A stretch of DNA of 64,000 nucleotides from positions 361,001-425,000 of the forward strand of contig PQWQ01000031.1 of assembly GCA_002943765.1 (NCBI GenBank), read 5' to 3'. The translations under genes and the position numbers were made by a program. A model generated the notes under the pieces. That model was not told the DNA's origin and made no database searches. It saw only the letters and a program-made list of their open reading frames with translations. Of this stretch, positions 48,140 through 58,592 are shown piece after piece (the stretch's first letter is position 1; every line of letters begins with the position of its first letter). The DNA is from Psoroptes ovis. Its lineage: Eukaryota; Arthropoda; Arachnida; Sarcoptiformes; Psoroptidae.

Positions 48140-49387
48140 TTATTGTAAAAATTGTTTGAAAAAATCCGATAGTAATGATTCGTAATGTAACCAATTGATT
48201 GGTTTTTCTGTGAAAATTGTTTTATATTCACATTGAATTTGTGTGATTGAATTATTATTGATTATCACATATTTTTCTCCATTTTGTAGATTATCACAAT
48301 CTATATTATTGAATTGATTGAAAATATTTTGCACATAATCTTCATTTTCATTATGATTCTGATCTGATGGACAAAACCATTGGGCTAAAATAGTTAATGC
48401 TAATTTATTATTTGATGATCGATAGGCTTTGAGAATTGATTTGAACATTTCCGAATGATAATACGATATGTTTTGAATGATGAATGAACAGCAAATTAAT
48501 TGAAATTGGTTTTGCATTCGATATATTTGTCTCAATAATCTCACAAAATTTCTATTCAAATATGATTTAATTAATTGTTCAGCAATAATCATTGCTTTAC
48601 CAGTCATAAATGGTTGGTATATTTGATTCAATTTCAATTTGCCAAAGCGAACAAGTGTAAGTGTTTCAGAATCTGGTTTTAGATTGTACAATAAATAAAG
48701 CATTTCAAAGGTGTAACGTCTTTTTGACCAAATGATTGTTTCAAAATGATCATAATAACAAATTAACAGATTCAAACATTGTTCAAGATGAATTTGATTT
48801 AAATGTGCATCAAAAGATTTGCATTCATCTTTGTTTTTGAAGTGTAACCAAACGTAATGACTGTTTATGTAAAATTCAATACATCGTTCTAAAATGTAAA
48901 AGCAATTGCTGTCAAAGGCACGTTGTATGATCATATCTTGACGAACTGATCTTAATCGATTGAATACGAAATCATAATAATTAGCGAATCGTTCTTTTGG
49001 TGAATTATAATTAGTGCCGAGTAAACATTTGTCAATCAAATAATCGACCGTTTCTTTTAATATGAATGTTGGACGTATTTCATCAGCTTTCAATGCTTCT
49101 TTACCAGCACTTGGTCTTTCATATCTTTTCACAGCTTTTTGTATGTTTGTATATTTGTTTTGATTTTGTTGCCCTCCATGGTTTGTTTTTGATTTGAATT
49201 GTTTTCGATAATTGAACCATTCATCGAAATTAATTAATTCTAATCGATGCAACAGACCAGTTTGCTCGCGAAGCAACATTTCATTAGTTGGACACATTTG
49301 TTTACATTTTGGTGTGATTAATGGATCCCGATCATTTGACTGATCATAAAGGTTCAATGATGATAATGAATCACATAAATTGTCCAT
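48140..49387 (-). CDS. SAC3D1: SAC3 domain-containing protein (SAC3D1/SHD1 type)
   Basis: A single-exon ORF of 415 residues. The SAC3/GANP domain is recognisable: CKQMCPTNEMLLREQTGLLH at about residues 27-46, then the hallmark VKRYERPSAGKEALKADEIR and the LKETVDYLIDKCL helix. After this come a helical array (ANYYDFVFNRLRSVRQD, FDAHLNQIHLEQCLNLLI) and a FGKLKLNQ segment. SAC3D1 proteins are linked to centrosome duplication and spindle progression, and related SAC3 subunits scaffold TREX-2 in mRNA export. There is no sign of a longer MCM3AP/GANP-type protein around it. The adjacent upstream DNA is the RpS3 promoter. Confidence 0.88.
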   Translation of the reverse strand: MDNLCDSLSSLNLYDQSNDRDPLITPKCKQMCPTNEMLLREQTGLLHRLELINFDEWFNYRKQFKSKTNHGGQQNQNKYTNIQKAVKRYERPSAGKEALKADEIRPTFILKETVDYLIDKCLLGTNYNSPKERFANYYDFVFNRLRSVRQDMIIQRAFDSNCFYILERCIEFYINSHYVWLHFKNKDECKSFDAHLNQIHLEQCLNLLICYYDHFETIIWSKRRYTFEMLYLLYNLKPDSETLTLVRFGKLKLNQIYQPFMTGKAMIIAEQLIKSYLNRNFVRLLRQIYRMQNQFQLICCSFIIQNISYYHSEMFKSILKAYRSSNNKLALTILAQWFCPSDQNHNENEDYVQNIFNQFNNIDCDNLQNGEKYVIINNNSITQIQCEYKTIFTEKPINWLHYESLLSDFFKQFLQ

Positions 49388-49640
49388 CTTGTTTGATGAT
49401 TGTTTTGACTATTTCTTTTTCAATTCTAATGCCACACACATGAGCCAATGAATGTTGAAATAGAAATTTATGTACTGTTGTTTATGAAAGGAATGAATTT
49501 TTTTCCACGCACACGCGTCAATGTGCTTCGAAAGTGTGTGTTTGTGTTTAGATTTCTGCTTCCTTTTCGATGTGTGTTGATGTTGATTGAATCACAAAAT
49601 TATTCATTTTTTCAAAATTGTTTGAATCATTTCTGGGAAA

Positions 49641-50458
49641 ATGTCGAAAGAAATATCTAAAAAACGCAAAGTAAGTAATATTGTCGAATTGATTTTTATT
49701 AATTGTGACTTTAGTTCATAAATCAAGGTGTGTTTCGTGCTGAATTGGATGAATTTTTGCGTCGTGAATTGGCCGAAGATGGTTATAGTGGCTTGGATGT
49801 GCACACATTAGCCTCTAAAACGAGAATCGTCATTTTCGCCACACGAACTCAATCGGTTTTAGGCGAAAAAGGCCGTCGAATTCGTGAATTGACCTCTTTG
49901 GTTCAAAAACGTTTCAATTTTGATGAAGACAAAGTGGAAGTATGTGGTGTTGAATTAAGATTAAATTGAAAGTAAATAAAAATTAATTTTTTTCAGATTT
50001 TCGCATTGAAAATAGCAGACAGAGGATTGTGTGCTATTGCACAATGTGAATCGCTTCGTTATAAATTGATTGGTGGTTTAGCTGTGCGTCGTGCTTGTTA
50101 TGGTGTTTTGCGTTTCATCATGGAATCTGGTGCAAAAGGCTGTGAAGTGGTCGTAAGCGGTAAACTTCGTGGTCAACGAGCCAAAAGCATGAAGTTTGTT
50201 GACGGATGGATGATTCATTCTGGTCAACCTAAAAACGATTATGTCGATGTTGCCGTCAGACATGTATTGTTGAGACAAGGTGTGTTAGGTATCAAAGTGA
50301 AAATAATGTTGGAACAAGATTATACTGGTAAAAAGGGACCACAAATCCCTCTACCAGACAATGTTCAAATTGTCAGTCCCAAAGAAGAAGTCCTTCCAGC
50401 ATATCCTTATTCGGAGTCAAAGATTGCGCCTGAACAGCCCAAACCGATTGTGGCATGA
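49641..50458 (+). CDS. RpS3: 40S ribosomal protein S3
   Basis: Three exons, 49641-49670, 49715-49939 and 49997-50458, encode 238 residues. RpS3 lines the mRNA entry channel of the small subunit and has a KH domain. The tiny first exon encodes MSKEISKKRK. The second begins FINQGVFRAELDEFLRRELA and holds the KH motif with LGEKGRRIREL. The third contains CAIAQCESLRYKLIGGLAVR and GCEVVVSGKLRGQRAKSMKF. Introns are 44 and 57 bp, the first the shortest seen in the window. The C-terminal tail is the usual variable part of the family. Codon use is richer in G/C at third positions than in neighbouring genes, as expected for a highly expressed gene. Confidence 0.98.
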
Positions 50459-50636
50459 GAATTTGTATTAATTAATTGAATGATTTAATAAAATGATTTT
50501 TTTAATTTTTAATCCATCATATTTCTATTCATTTTGGCAAATTGAGTGCGGCTAGATGGCGTTGCTTTGAAACAATAAATTATAAACAAAGCAAGTGTGT
50601 TGTTTGGGCAAATAAATAAAATCATTAAAATTGAAA

Positions 50637-52269
50637 ATGGAAAGTAATCTCGAAGATCATCGATGTCTTCACGAAGAACGTGAACGAATAGAGAATGCGA
50701 TGGTACGTGAACTGATTGACAAAAAGAATACACATCGTGAACAAATCAATTCTGATCATCGTGTCAAATATTTATTAGATGTAAGTGTATTTTGCATTAT
50801 TTTGTTTTGATGATTAATAATTATTGTTTTTTATCAAATTATCAATTAAAGAAATATTTGAATACAACCAAACGTATAATAACAATGTATGAAGATAAAA
50901 ATGGAACAATCAAATCTGAAATATCATCAATGCAAACGAATGAATTCAATGAATTTTATTCGAGATTGAAAAATATCAAAGATTATTATCGTAATCATAG
51001 CAATGAAATTGCCATTCCAATCGGTTGTGAATATGACAAATTCGTTGGAGAACATGAACAAGACACTAATTTAGTTGATTTCACTGATGAAGAAGGTTAT
51101 GGCAAATATTTAGATTTGAATGAACATTTCAATAATTACATCAACCTTAAAGGCATCGTGGGCACTAATCTATCAAAAATTGATTATCTCACCTATTTGA
51201 ATACATTCGATCGATTTTATGATATTCCCAAAGAGAAAAAACTGTATAGTGGATATGAAAAATATTTGCAATCATTAACTGATTATTTAGAGCATTATAT
51301 TGCACGTGTTAAACCATTACTTCCAATGAAAGATGTAAGATTCAGAATGTTTAATTGATTTGATTGTCATTCTAATATTTTGTTTATTTTTAGATAATAA
51401 TCAAACTCAAAGAAGACTTTGAACGAATGTGGTCCAATCATCAAGTTCCCGGTTGGCCCAAAGAAACTAGTGGAGTATTGTCAAACACTGGAGCACCTTT
51501 AGATTTACAGGCATTCAATTCATGGGAAGAACTGTTCTCATTAGGATTGGATCGTCTCAAATCTGCATTGATTGCCTGTGGTCTTAAATGTGGTGGAACG
51601 TTAGAAGAACGAGCAAAAAGATTATGGCAAATACGTGACAAATCACCAGAAGAAATTGATGCAAAATTATTGGCAAAACGTAAAGATTCTCAAATGGATT
51701 CACAAAAACAAAAAACGATTGCTTTTATGGAGATGTTGATTTATAAATACATTGACATTCTCGATGAACAACGTCAATCGACCAAAGAAAATGTGCAACG
51801 AAAACAAGCACGCACAGCAGGTGAACGAGAGAATTCGGATGAAGAGGTTGAAGAAAGTGAACCAGAAGAGGATGAAGAAGAGAATGATGTGATTTATAAT
51901 CCCAAAAATTTGCCACTTGGCTGGGATGGCAAACCGATACCTTACTGGCTCTACAAACTGCATGGTTTGAATATATCATACTCATGTGAAATATGCGGAA
52001 ACGCCATTTACAAAGGACCAAAAGCATTTCAGAAACATTTTGCCGAATGGCGTCATGCACATGGTATGCGCTGCTTGGGCATACCGAATACGGCTCATTT
52101 TGCTAATGTCACCAAAATTAAAGATGCATTGACTTTGTGGGAAAAATTAAAAAATGAAAAACACAAGGAAAAATTTCAACCATCCAACGAAGAAGAATAT
52201 GAAGATTCACAAGGCAATGTGGTCAACAAAAAGACGTACGAAGATCTTAAACGACAAGGATTACTTTGA
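50637..52269 (+). CDS. SF3A3: Splicing factor 3A subunit 3 (SF3a60)
   Basis: Three exons (50637-50780, 50852-51334, 51394-52269) give 500 residues; human SF3A3 has 501. It is part of the U2 snRNP, needed for prespliceosome assembly. Visible blocks are: the N-terminal helix EERERIENAMVRELIDKK, DRFYDIPKEKKLYSGYEKYL, the SAP-like GLKCGGTLEERAKRLWQIRD segment, and an acidic linker (EEVEESEPEEDEEEND). The C2H2 matrin-type finger reads YSCEICGNAIYKGPKAFQKH, followed by FAEWRHAHGMRCLGI. The end is the conserved KTYEDLKRQGLL. Introns are 71 and 59 bp. It starts 178 bp after the RpS3 stop on the same strand. Confidence 0.97.
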
Positions 52270-52682
52270 CGTAGCTATTAATTCACTTTCAATGTATAAA
52301 TTTGGTATTCTTTTTTTCACCAATCGAGACTGCTCATCACTGCTCCTTTTTCTTTCATGCTCCTCAGTGAACATTGTTGGCCAGCAAAACAAACACAGCC
52401 ACATTGAGACATTTGATGATATGGCTTTTTTGTAAAAATCATATTCTAATTCGAATTAATTGCTATTTGTTTATACTGTTTTTGATATGACAAATCAATG
52501 CATTCATAAATATCTAAATTGATCTAATTTTATCTGAATAAATATGGTCATTTTTAAACAAAAACAATATTAATAAACAGAGAATTACATCGATAACGTT
52601 TTGATGATAAGTAAATGAGGAATCGTGCAAAACTTGTGAAAAACAATAGAATCATTGAATCAATTCAAATAATCAATTCAAA
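52270..52682. other. 413-bp spacer between SF3A3 and TBL1XR1
   Basis: An AT-rich spacer. It must hold the SF3A3 poly(A) site and the TBL1XR1 promoter. I see no additional gene or repeat. Confidence 0.5.
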
Positions 52683-55048
52683 ATGAGTTTCTCATCAGAC
52701 GAGGTATGTTGGTGAATTGATTGATCTTTTTGAATGAATTGTGATTAAGTGATTGTATATTTAGCTAAATTATTTGATATATCGATATCTTCAAGAAAGC
52801 GGTTTCATTCATTCCGCATTCACGTTTGGCATTGAATCCCATGTAAGTCAATCAAATATAAATGGTGCTCAAGTACCACCGGCAGCATTGATAACAATCG
52901 TGCAGAAAGGTATGTTTTGAATTGTTGTCTGATTGAAAATGACATTTACATTCAATTTATATGCTAAAGGTATGCAATACACTGAAGCAGAATTATACGC
53001 CGACAATGATGATGGTGGTGGTGAAAGACAATTCGAAGCTTTGTCATTGATTGATGCAGTCAGTCCTGAATTCATACATCGAATACAAATGTCTCGCATT
53101 GAAGCAAATAACGCCAGTGGCAACAATAGAAATGTGCCCAATGGTACTGGACCAGCGACGAATTCGACATCGAATAATAATAATAATAACAACAGTAATA
53201 CTAATAATAATAATAACAACAACAACAATAATAACAACTCTAATGCTAATAATAACTCAAGTAACGACAATTCGAGAGCCAATGATAATAGTAGTAATGC
53301 CAATATGGCCAACACCAATCAAGAATCAGCAGCAACTGCAAATGAACATATGAATTCTGTGGTGGCCAACGGTACAAGTAATTCTACGCAGAATACTGCT
53401 AATAATTCAGTAATAAAAATGGAAATAGATCAGTATTGCTCCATAACAGTAGCAAACAATTCCAATATGAATGCATTGAGCAACATGCAAACTGCAGTTG
53501 CCAATGCACAGCAGCCACAAACCAATTCTACTGCATCACGTTCAGGCACACCACATAATTTTACATCGGTCAACAGTAACCAAGCAGCGGCAACGTCCAT
53601 CAACTCAGTTGCGGCATCTTCAACACAAGCCAATATGAATGCGCCTGTGATTGCATCATTAAACATGGCAAATTATAATGCTTCTGCCACACCGCAACCA
53701 TCACATCAGCCGTCAACAACAATATCTGTGAATGATATTGATATTCCTCAATCAAAAGCAACAGTACTGCGAGGACATGACTCCGAAGTATTCATTTGCG
53801 CTTGGAACCCAACTTCCGATCTCTTAGCATCAGGCTCTGGTGATTCAACTGCGCGTATATGGAATATGGCTGATCCAGGCAATCATCTGATACTTCGTCA
53901 TTGCATTCAAAGAGGGTCAGTACTTTTGAATGAGAGATGCACCGAATGGTTAATTGTCTAATATTTGCAATTGTTTCAATGAATAGTGGCACTGAAGTGC
54001 CCTCCAATAAAGATGTGACATCTTTGGATTGGAACAGTGATGGAACACTTTTGGCCACTGGCAGTTATGATGGTTATGCTCGCATCTGGACTATCGAAGG
54101 TAGGCAAGCATCAACATTAGGACAACACAAAGGTCCAATTTTTGCATTGAAATGGAATAAAAAAGGCAATTACATTCTCAGTGCCGGCGTTGATAAAACG
54201 GTATTTAGTGATTGCATTCATTTTGTTGCATTCTAATTTGTTTATTTGTTTAATTCAATCAATAGACAATCATTTGGGACGCGTCTTCAGGCCAATGCAC
54301 TCAACAGGTAAATTGATAATGACCATAATGACTAATAAATAATAAATAAATGTTTAGTTTGCATTTCATAATGCACCAGCATTGGATGTGGATTGGCAAT
54401 CGAATCTATCGTTTGCATCATGTTCTACTGATCAATGCATACATGTCTGCAAATTGGGAATCAACACACCTGTCAAAACATTCAAAGGACATCAAAACGA
54501 AGTGAATGCCATTAAATGGTGTCCACAAGGTCGCCTTTTGGCTTCATGTTCGGATGATATGTCTTTGAAAATTTGGTCCATGAATTCTGATTTACCTTTG
54601 CATGATTTCAAAGCTCATCAGAAAGAAATATATACCATTAAATGGTCACCTACTGGTGCTGGCACTGCTAATCCAAATCTCAATTTAATGTTGGCCTCGG
54701 CTTCATTCGATTCCACAGTGCGATTATGGGAAGTGGAGAAAGGAACAAGTTTGCACACATTGACTAAACATAATGAACCTGTGTATTCGGTTGCGTTTTC
54801 GCCTGATGGCCGATTCCTTGCGTCTGGTAGTTTTGATAAATGTGTCCACATTTGGTCCACACAAACTGGTCAATTAGTCAATTCCTACAAAGGAACTGGA
54901 GGCATTTTTGAAGTATGTTGGAATTCTAAAGGAGACAAAGTTGGTGCATCTGCTTCCGATGGATCGGTCAGTGTTTGCAATACTTTTTTTCAATTAAATT
55001 TAATTCTTTTATTTCATTCAGGTGTTTGTTTTGGATCTCAGGAAATGA
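52683..55048 (+). CDS. ebi: TBL1/TBL1XR1-type F-box-like/WD40 corepressor exchange factor (ebi)
   Basis: Seven exons: 52683-52703, 52765-52909, 52970-53915, 53987-54200, 54266-54307, 54358-54966 and 55022-55048. Total 667 residues; human TBL1XR1 has 514. TBL1 proteins sit in NCoR/SMRT-HDAC3 complexes and recruit ubiquitin machinery to exchange corepressors for coactivators. The LisH region is clear (LNYLIYRYLQESGFIHSAFT, then FGIESHVSQSNINGAQVPPA). An F-box-like part (SLIDAVSPEFIHR) follows. Eight WD40 repeats come after a linker expanded by about 150 Asn/Ser/Thr residues, which explains the extra length. The last exon is only 27 bp (VFVLDLRK plus stop); reading through its intron instead would give a nonsense tail. 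All phases agree. Confidence 0.95.
53160..53290. repeat. AAT/AAC trinucleotide-rich tract inside TBL1XR1 coding sequence
   Basis: A run of AAT/AAC codons interspersed with AGT and GCT encodes a poly-Asn-like linker in exon 3 of the WD40 gene. It is likely length-polymorphic. The Leu-rich frame on the opposite strand is its shadow. Confidence 0.8.
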
Positions 55049-56083
55049 TATGTTCATTAGAATGGTTATGATTGTAAATATTAATATTGACATTTTAATT
55101 TTAATTTGATTGTACAATTTTCATTGAATCATCATCAATTATAAATGATATTGCTTTTTTGTATATTTTTTATTGCACAAGAGCATCCAATTTTCATACA
55201 CAAAAAACCAAATCAATTTAATAATTCTCTTAATATTCTCTCCATAATCAATTGAATAAATTACATTTTTTTATTTAAATAAATCCAATTATGAATTGAT
55301 TGAATTATTTTATGATCGTAATGATTAATTCATGTTCATCCAATGTGCACACTTGCTTTGCCAAATTGAATTATTCCTTACAAACCATTTAAAGCACTAG
55401 ATGTCACTGAATTGCAATTAACTCGTGCATACTCACAGTTTTGAATATTGAATTAAATTTGAATTGATTGATGACAGTTGAGTGGCAAATAATAAATGAT
55501 AACTTTGATTTGTATTAATTGATTCATATGCCAACATAATTTCAATATCAAGTAATTAATGATTGATCCATGTTTGACAAATATGCATATTAGCTTTGGC
55601 AAATGATGAGTATTACTATTAAATATTGATACATTCATCAATAATAACAATTAAATGAGATGCCTTCCAATTGTCATTATGACTAATTCATTGTTTTGCA
55701 CATGAACCTCTTGATTTTGTTTGATAAAACGACTATGAATATCGTTCATTTTCTATTCAATTTCTGTTCATTAATGCTAATTCATACTAATCAATACAAA
55801 ATAATGTTTGATGTATTTGATATAAATGCATCTACCCTGCCAAAAGTATCAAGTTCATCAGATTTGTCAATTGTCTTTTTTGTCATTTCTCAAACTGAAA
55901 TTGCTATTTAAATCGATCGAAAATTTGCAAATCGTATTCATTCGTCTTTATGCTTCAAATTGATCAACATGTCCATATTTTCAATAATTTAACTTTGTGT
56001 TTTTTTATTGAATTTATATATTTGAACACTGTTTAAATTCAAACAATCTATTTTTATTAAGTGCACGTTTATTTGAAACACTT
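55049..56083. other. TBL1XR1 3' flank and first copy of a dispersed repeat
   Basis: No gene is seen. The right part (about 55590-56031) is the first copy of a repeat family described below (second copy about 57200-57538, third about 58300-58740). The best-matching block is 55811-56031, which is about 80% similar by eye to 57291-57538. Confidence 0.6.
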
Positions 56084-56355
56084 GTGCCATAAATAAATAA
56101 TTAAAACAAATAATTATGTTCATTGATTTATATTTGTCTAGTCTTGAATCATGTATTAATGATTTGTATCTGCATGTTTTGTGTGTGTTCAAAGTGTGTT
56201 GAGTTGTGTATGTGTGTGTGTATGTGTGCGGGTATGTTTGTAGGTATGTTTGTATGTTTGTCATGCAGATACAAAACATTATTCCATGATTCAAGACTAT
56301 TCAAATATGAATCGATGAACATAATTATTTGTTTAAATTATTTATAATGGTGCCA
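56084..56355. mobile_element. Long-arm inverted-repeat element with GT-repeat core
   Basis: Arms of about 93 bp at 56084-56176 and 56262-56355 are reverse complements of each other with scattered mismatches; shared blocks include AGTCTTGAATCATG and GTATCTGCATG. The 85-bp core is a degenerate (TG)n tract. It has no ORF. This is a foldback or MITE-like structure with a microsatellite at its centre. Confidence 0.75.
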
Positions 56356-56365
56356 ATGTAATTGT

Positions 56366-56529
56366 TACAGGGTTTCAAGTTTTAATCGGAGTTTTGAAAT
56401 TAATTTTCGTAGTTTTAAAGTTGAATTTCGTAATAGTATAGTGTAAAATTACATTCAAAATTATGAAAATCAACTTGAAAACTACAAAAATTAATTTCAA
56501 AACTCCGATTAAAATTTTAAAACCCTGTA
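56366..56529. mobile_element. TA-flanked MITE (CAGGG family), second copy
   Basis: A 160-bp element at 56368-56527 with TA on each side. Its ends read CAGGGTTTCAAGTTTTAATC and the complement of CAGGGTTTTAAAATTTTAAT. Longer and better paired than the copy in kaptin intron 5 (8704-8823). It sits directly right of the long-arm element, so elements are piled up here. Confidence 0.82.
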
Positions 56530-56579
56530 AATGGCGAAAACTCCAAGGATTGGTGTCCCTTGGCTTAAGGTAGGTGGTC

Positions 56580-56830
56580 AATGATTGCAAGCTGTGTGTG
56601 TGCTGTGTGCGTATGTATGCTGCGTGCACGTTTGCGCTGCGTGCGCATGTGTCTGCATCACCGGGACTTTTTTATTTTATTTTTTTTTATTTTTTATTTT
56701 TTTTTTCTCTCTCTCGGTCCCGGTGGTGCGGGTGTGTGTGTGGCGTGTGTGTGTGTGTGTGGCGCGCGTGCGTGCGTGGCGTGTGTGCGTGGTGTGTGTG
56801 CGTGCGCAGTGTGTGCATGGTTCGCAATCC
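56580..56830. repeat. GT/GC-rich alternating microsatellite region with T-rich tract
   Basis: A (TG)n/(CGTG)n purine-pyrimidine alternating region, with a 40-bp T-rich tract and a CTCTCT run between inverted copies of CACCGGGAC. It is strikingly G-rich for this genome. Alternating GT/GC DNA favours Z-form. The Cys/Val-rich frames through it are artefacts of the repeat. Confidence 0.8.
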
Positions 56831-56912
56831 TCTTGAAATTGAAGGAGGAGGTCAGCGGAAGAAGGAACCTAGTTCTTTCTTTTTGCTGACCTCCTCTTTC
56901 TTTTTCAAGAAA
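56829..56912. repeat. Inverted repeat (about 40-bp arms)
   Basis: The left arm (56829-56870) pairs with the right arm (56871-56912). The best core is GAGGAGGTCAGC at about 56846 against GCTGACCTCCTC at about 56884. The loop is nearly absent, so the pair would form a cruciform or a long hairpin RNA. Confidence 0.75.
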
Positions 56913-58394
56913 ATAGATAAACGATCATAGGAACCTTGGTTTATGGGCCATTAATAATATGGCGAAGAATCATCTGAAGATCCAAGATTTCCATCTGGTC
57001 CACTCATTCTGGCATAGTTAATAAAATGTTCGGATAATTGGGTATGTTTATTCAATATGTTGATTAATAAATAATTATTTACATAATTCCTGCCACAGAT
57101 TTAGGTGTAAATCAAATCGAAATCAACATGATTGAAACTGGCGCCAAGTCAATGAATAATGCCGAGTTGGAGTGATGGAGAAGCATTGGTCAAAATGGTG
57201 GCAAATTTGGTCCAACTGCCGTTTGTTTTTATCGAAACTTATTGATTAACGTTCAACATCTATTCATGTTTATCGATAAAAAACTATTTTTGATGTATTA
57301 ATGTATATTAATGCCTCTACTATGCCAAATAAAGAGCAATTTGTTTGTTTCAAATCATAAGTTCATTAGATTTGTCAATTGTTTTTTGTCATTTGTCAAA
57401 CTGAAATTGCTATTTAAATCGATCGAAAACATGAAATTGGCATTCATTCGTTTTTTCGCTTTCATTTGATTAACATGTTCATATTTTCAATAATTTAACT
57501 TTGTTTTCATTTTGAATTTAAACATTTAAACATTGTGCTTTGTTAGTTGGCCCATCAACATTCGAATTAGAATGAATGAGCCATCATTAACATTAACATA
57601 CAATTCCTCATGATATTTGATTAAAGGTAAGTTTGAAATGATGAATATATTTTCTTTCTTCAATTTTGATTTCGTTTCAAATGAGTGTTGTCAAAATGGA
57701 ATAAGAATCAATTGTGGGCAAATGAACATGGAAATATGATTATGGGCCACTAATTAGGTATGTTCATTTCCCTTTAATCCCATTTTGATCTCAATTCTAC
57801 AAATTGTCCGTCCAGTTTAAACAACGAACAATTAGCAGTAGAAATAAGCAGCGAATTTGTCTTAGAATTAAGAATGACTTATAATTGCTTCTTTATGGTT
57901 GCATTGTTTTTTGTTATTAAAATTGTCAATTCTTCTTAAGAATAACTAACAACACACGTCTTAGCAATGGCCGAAGATGTTTTGCTCATGTATGCGTATG
58001 TTGTAATGATTATTGCAGCGCCCTCAGGTCAGCCGCGCAAGTTGACATAGAAAGAAGCTCATTGGTTGAGCGCGTTTGGCAGATGAGCTGTCATCCTCAT
58101 CTTGGTTGGAAAGCAACCATAAATAAATAAATCGAGTTTCTGTTTTACTCAAAAAACAAGCAAAACATTATTTTGTACAGAAATTGTTTTAAATTTGTGT
58201 AAATAAACCAAAATTTTATGATAAATCTGCCCTGTCGTTATTTTATTAATTATTTTTGATGCGCTTTAATTAATGTCAATTTGAACATAACCAACTGGTT
58301 AATGCTGCAAACATTTATTTGATGAGTATGAATATTGAATGAGATGCTCTAAAATTGTCTTCATGACTAATTTGTTAGATTGTACATTAGGCCT
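56913..58394. other. Degenerate exon remnants, repeat copy 2 and unique filler
   Basis: An open stretch at 56940-57041 and another at 57107-57230, interrupted by single stops, look like decayed coding sequence of an unrecognised gene. The second copy of the dispersed repeat spans about 57200-57538. A GC-richer patch at about 58009-58260 (with GCAGCGCCCTCAGGTCAG) could be a solo LTR, but its ends cannot be fixed. Confidence 0.4.
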
Positions 58395-58592
58395 TTAATC
58401 CTTAAAACTCGAGCCGTGAGTCTCACTCACTATGAGATGTGATGCAGCAGCTCGATAGGCGCCACTTAGTCACCATTTTGCATGAGTGTGAAAAATTGTC
58501 AAGCTGCTAGTGCAGCAAGTTTTTCGTGGAAACTACAGCCACATTGGCAGTACCACGCTTGCGCTGTAAGTGCCTCGAGTGCTAAGGGTTAA
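58395..58592. mobile_element. piggyBac-like MITE with TTAA target sites
   Basis: TTAA occurs at both ends (58395-58398 and 58589-58592). Inward from them, the ends are TCCTTAAAACTCGAGCC and the complement of CCCTTAGCACTCGAGGC, i.e. imperfect inverted repeats. TTAA duplication and CCCTT-type ends are the piggyBac hallmark. The 190-bp interior is non-coding and unusually GC-rich for the window. Confidence 0.78.

Noticed and set aside
52869..53318. Leucine-rich frame on the minus strand
   Set aside because: It is the reverse shadow of the AAT/AAC tract in the TBL1XR1 exon.
56574..56930. Three overlapping Cys/Val-rich open frames
   Set aside because: They are translations of a (TG)n/(CGTG)n and T-rich microsatellite and have no splice or start context.
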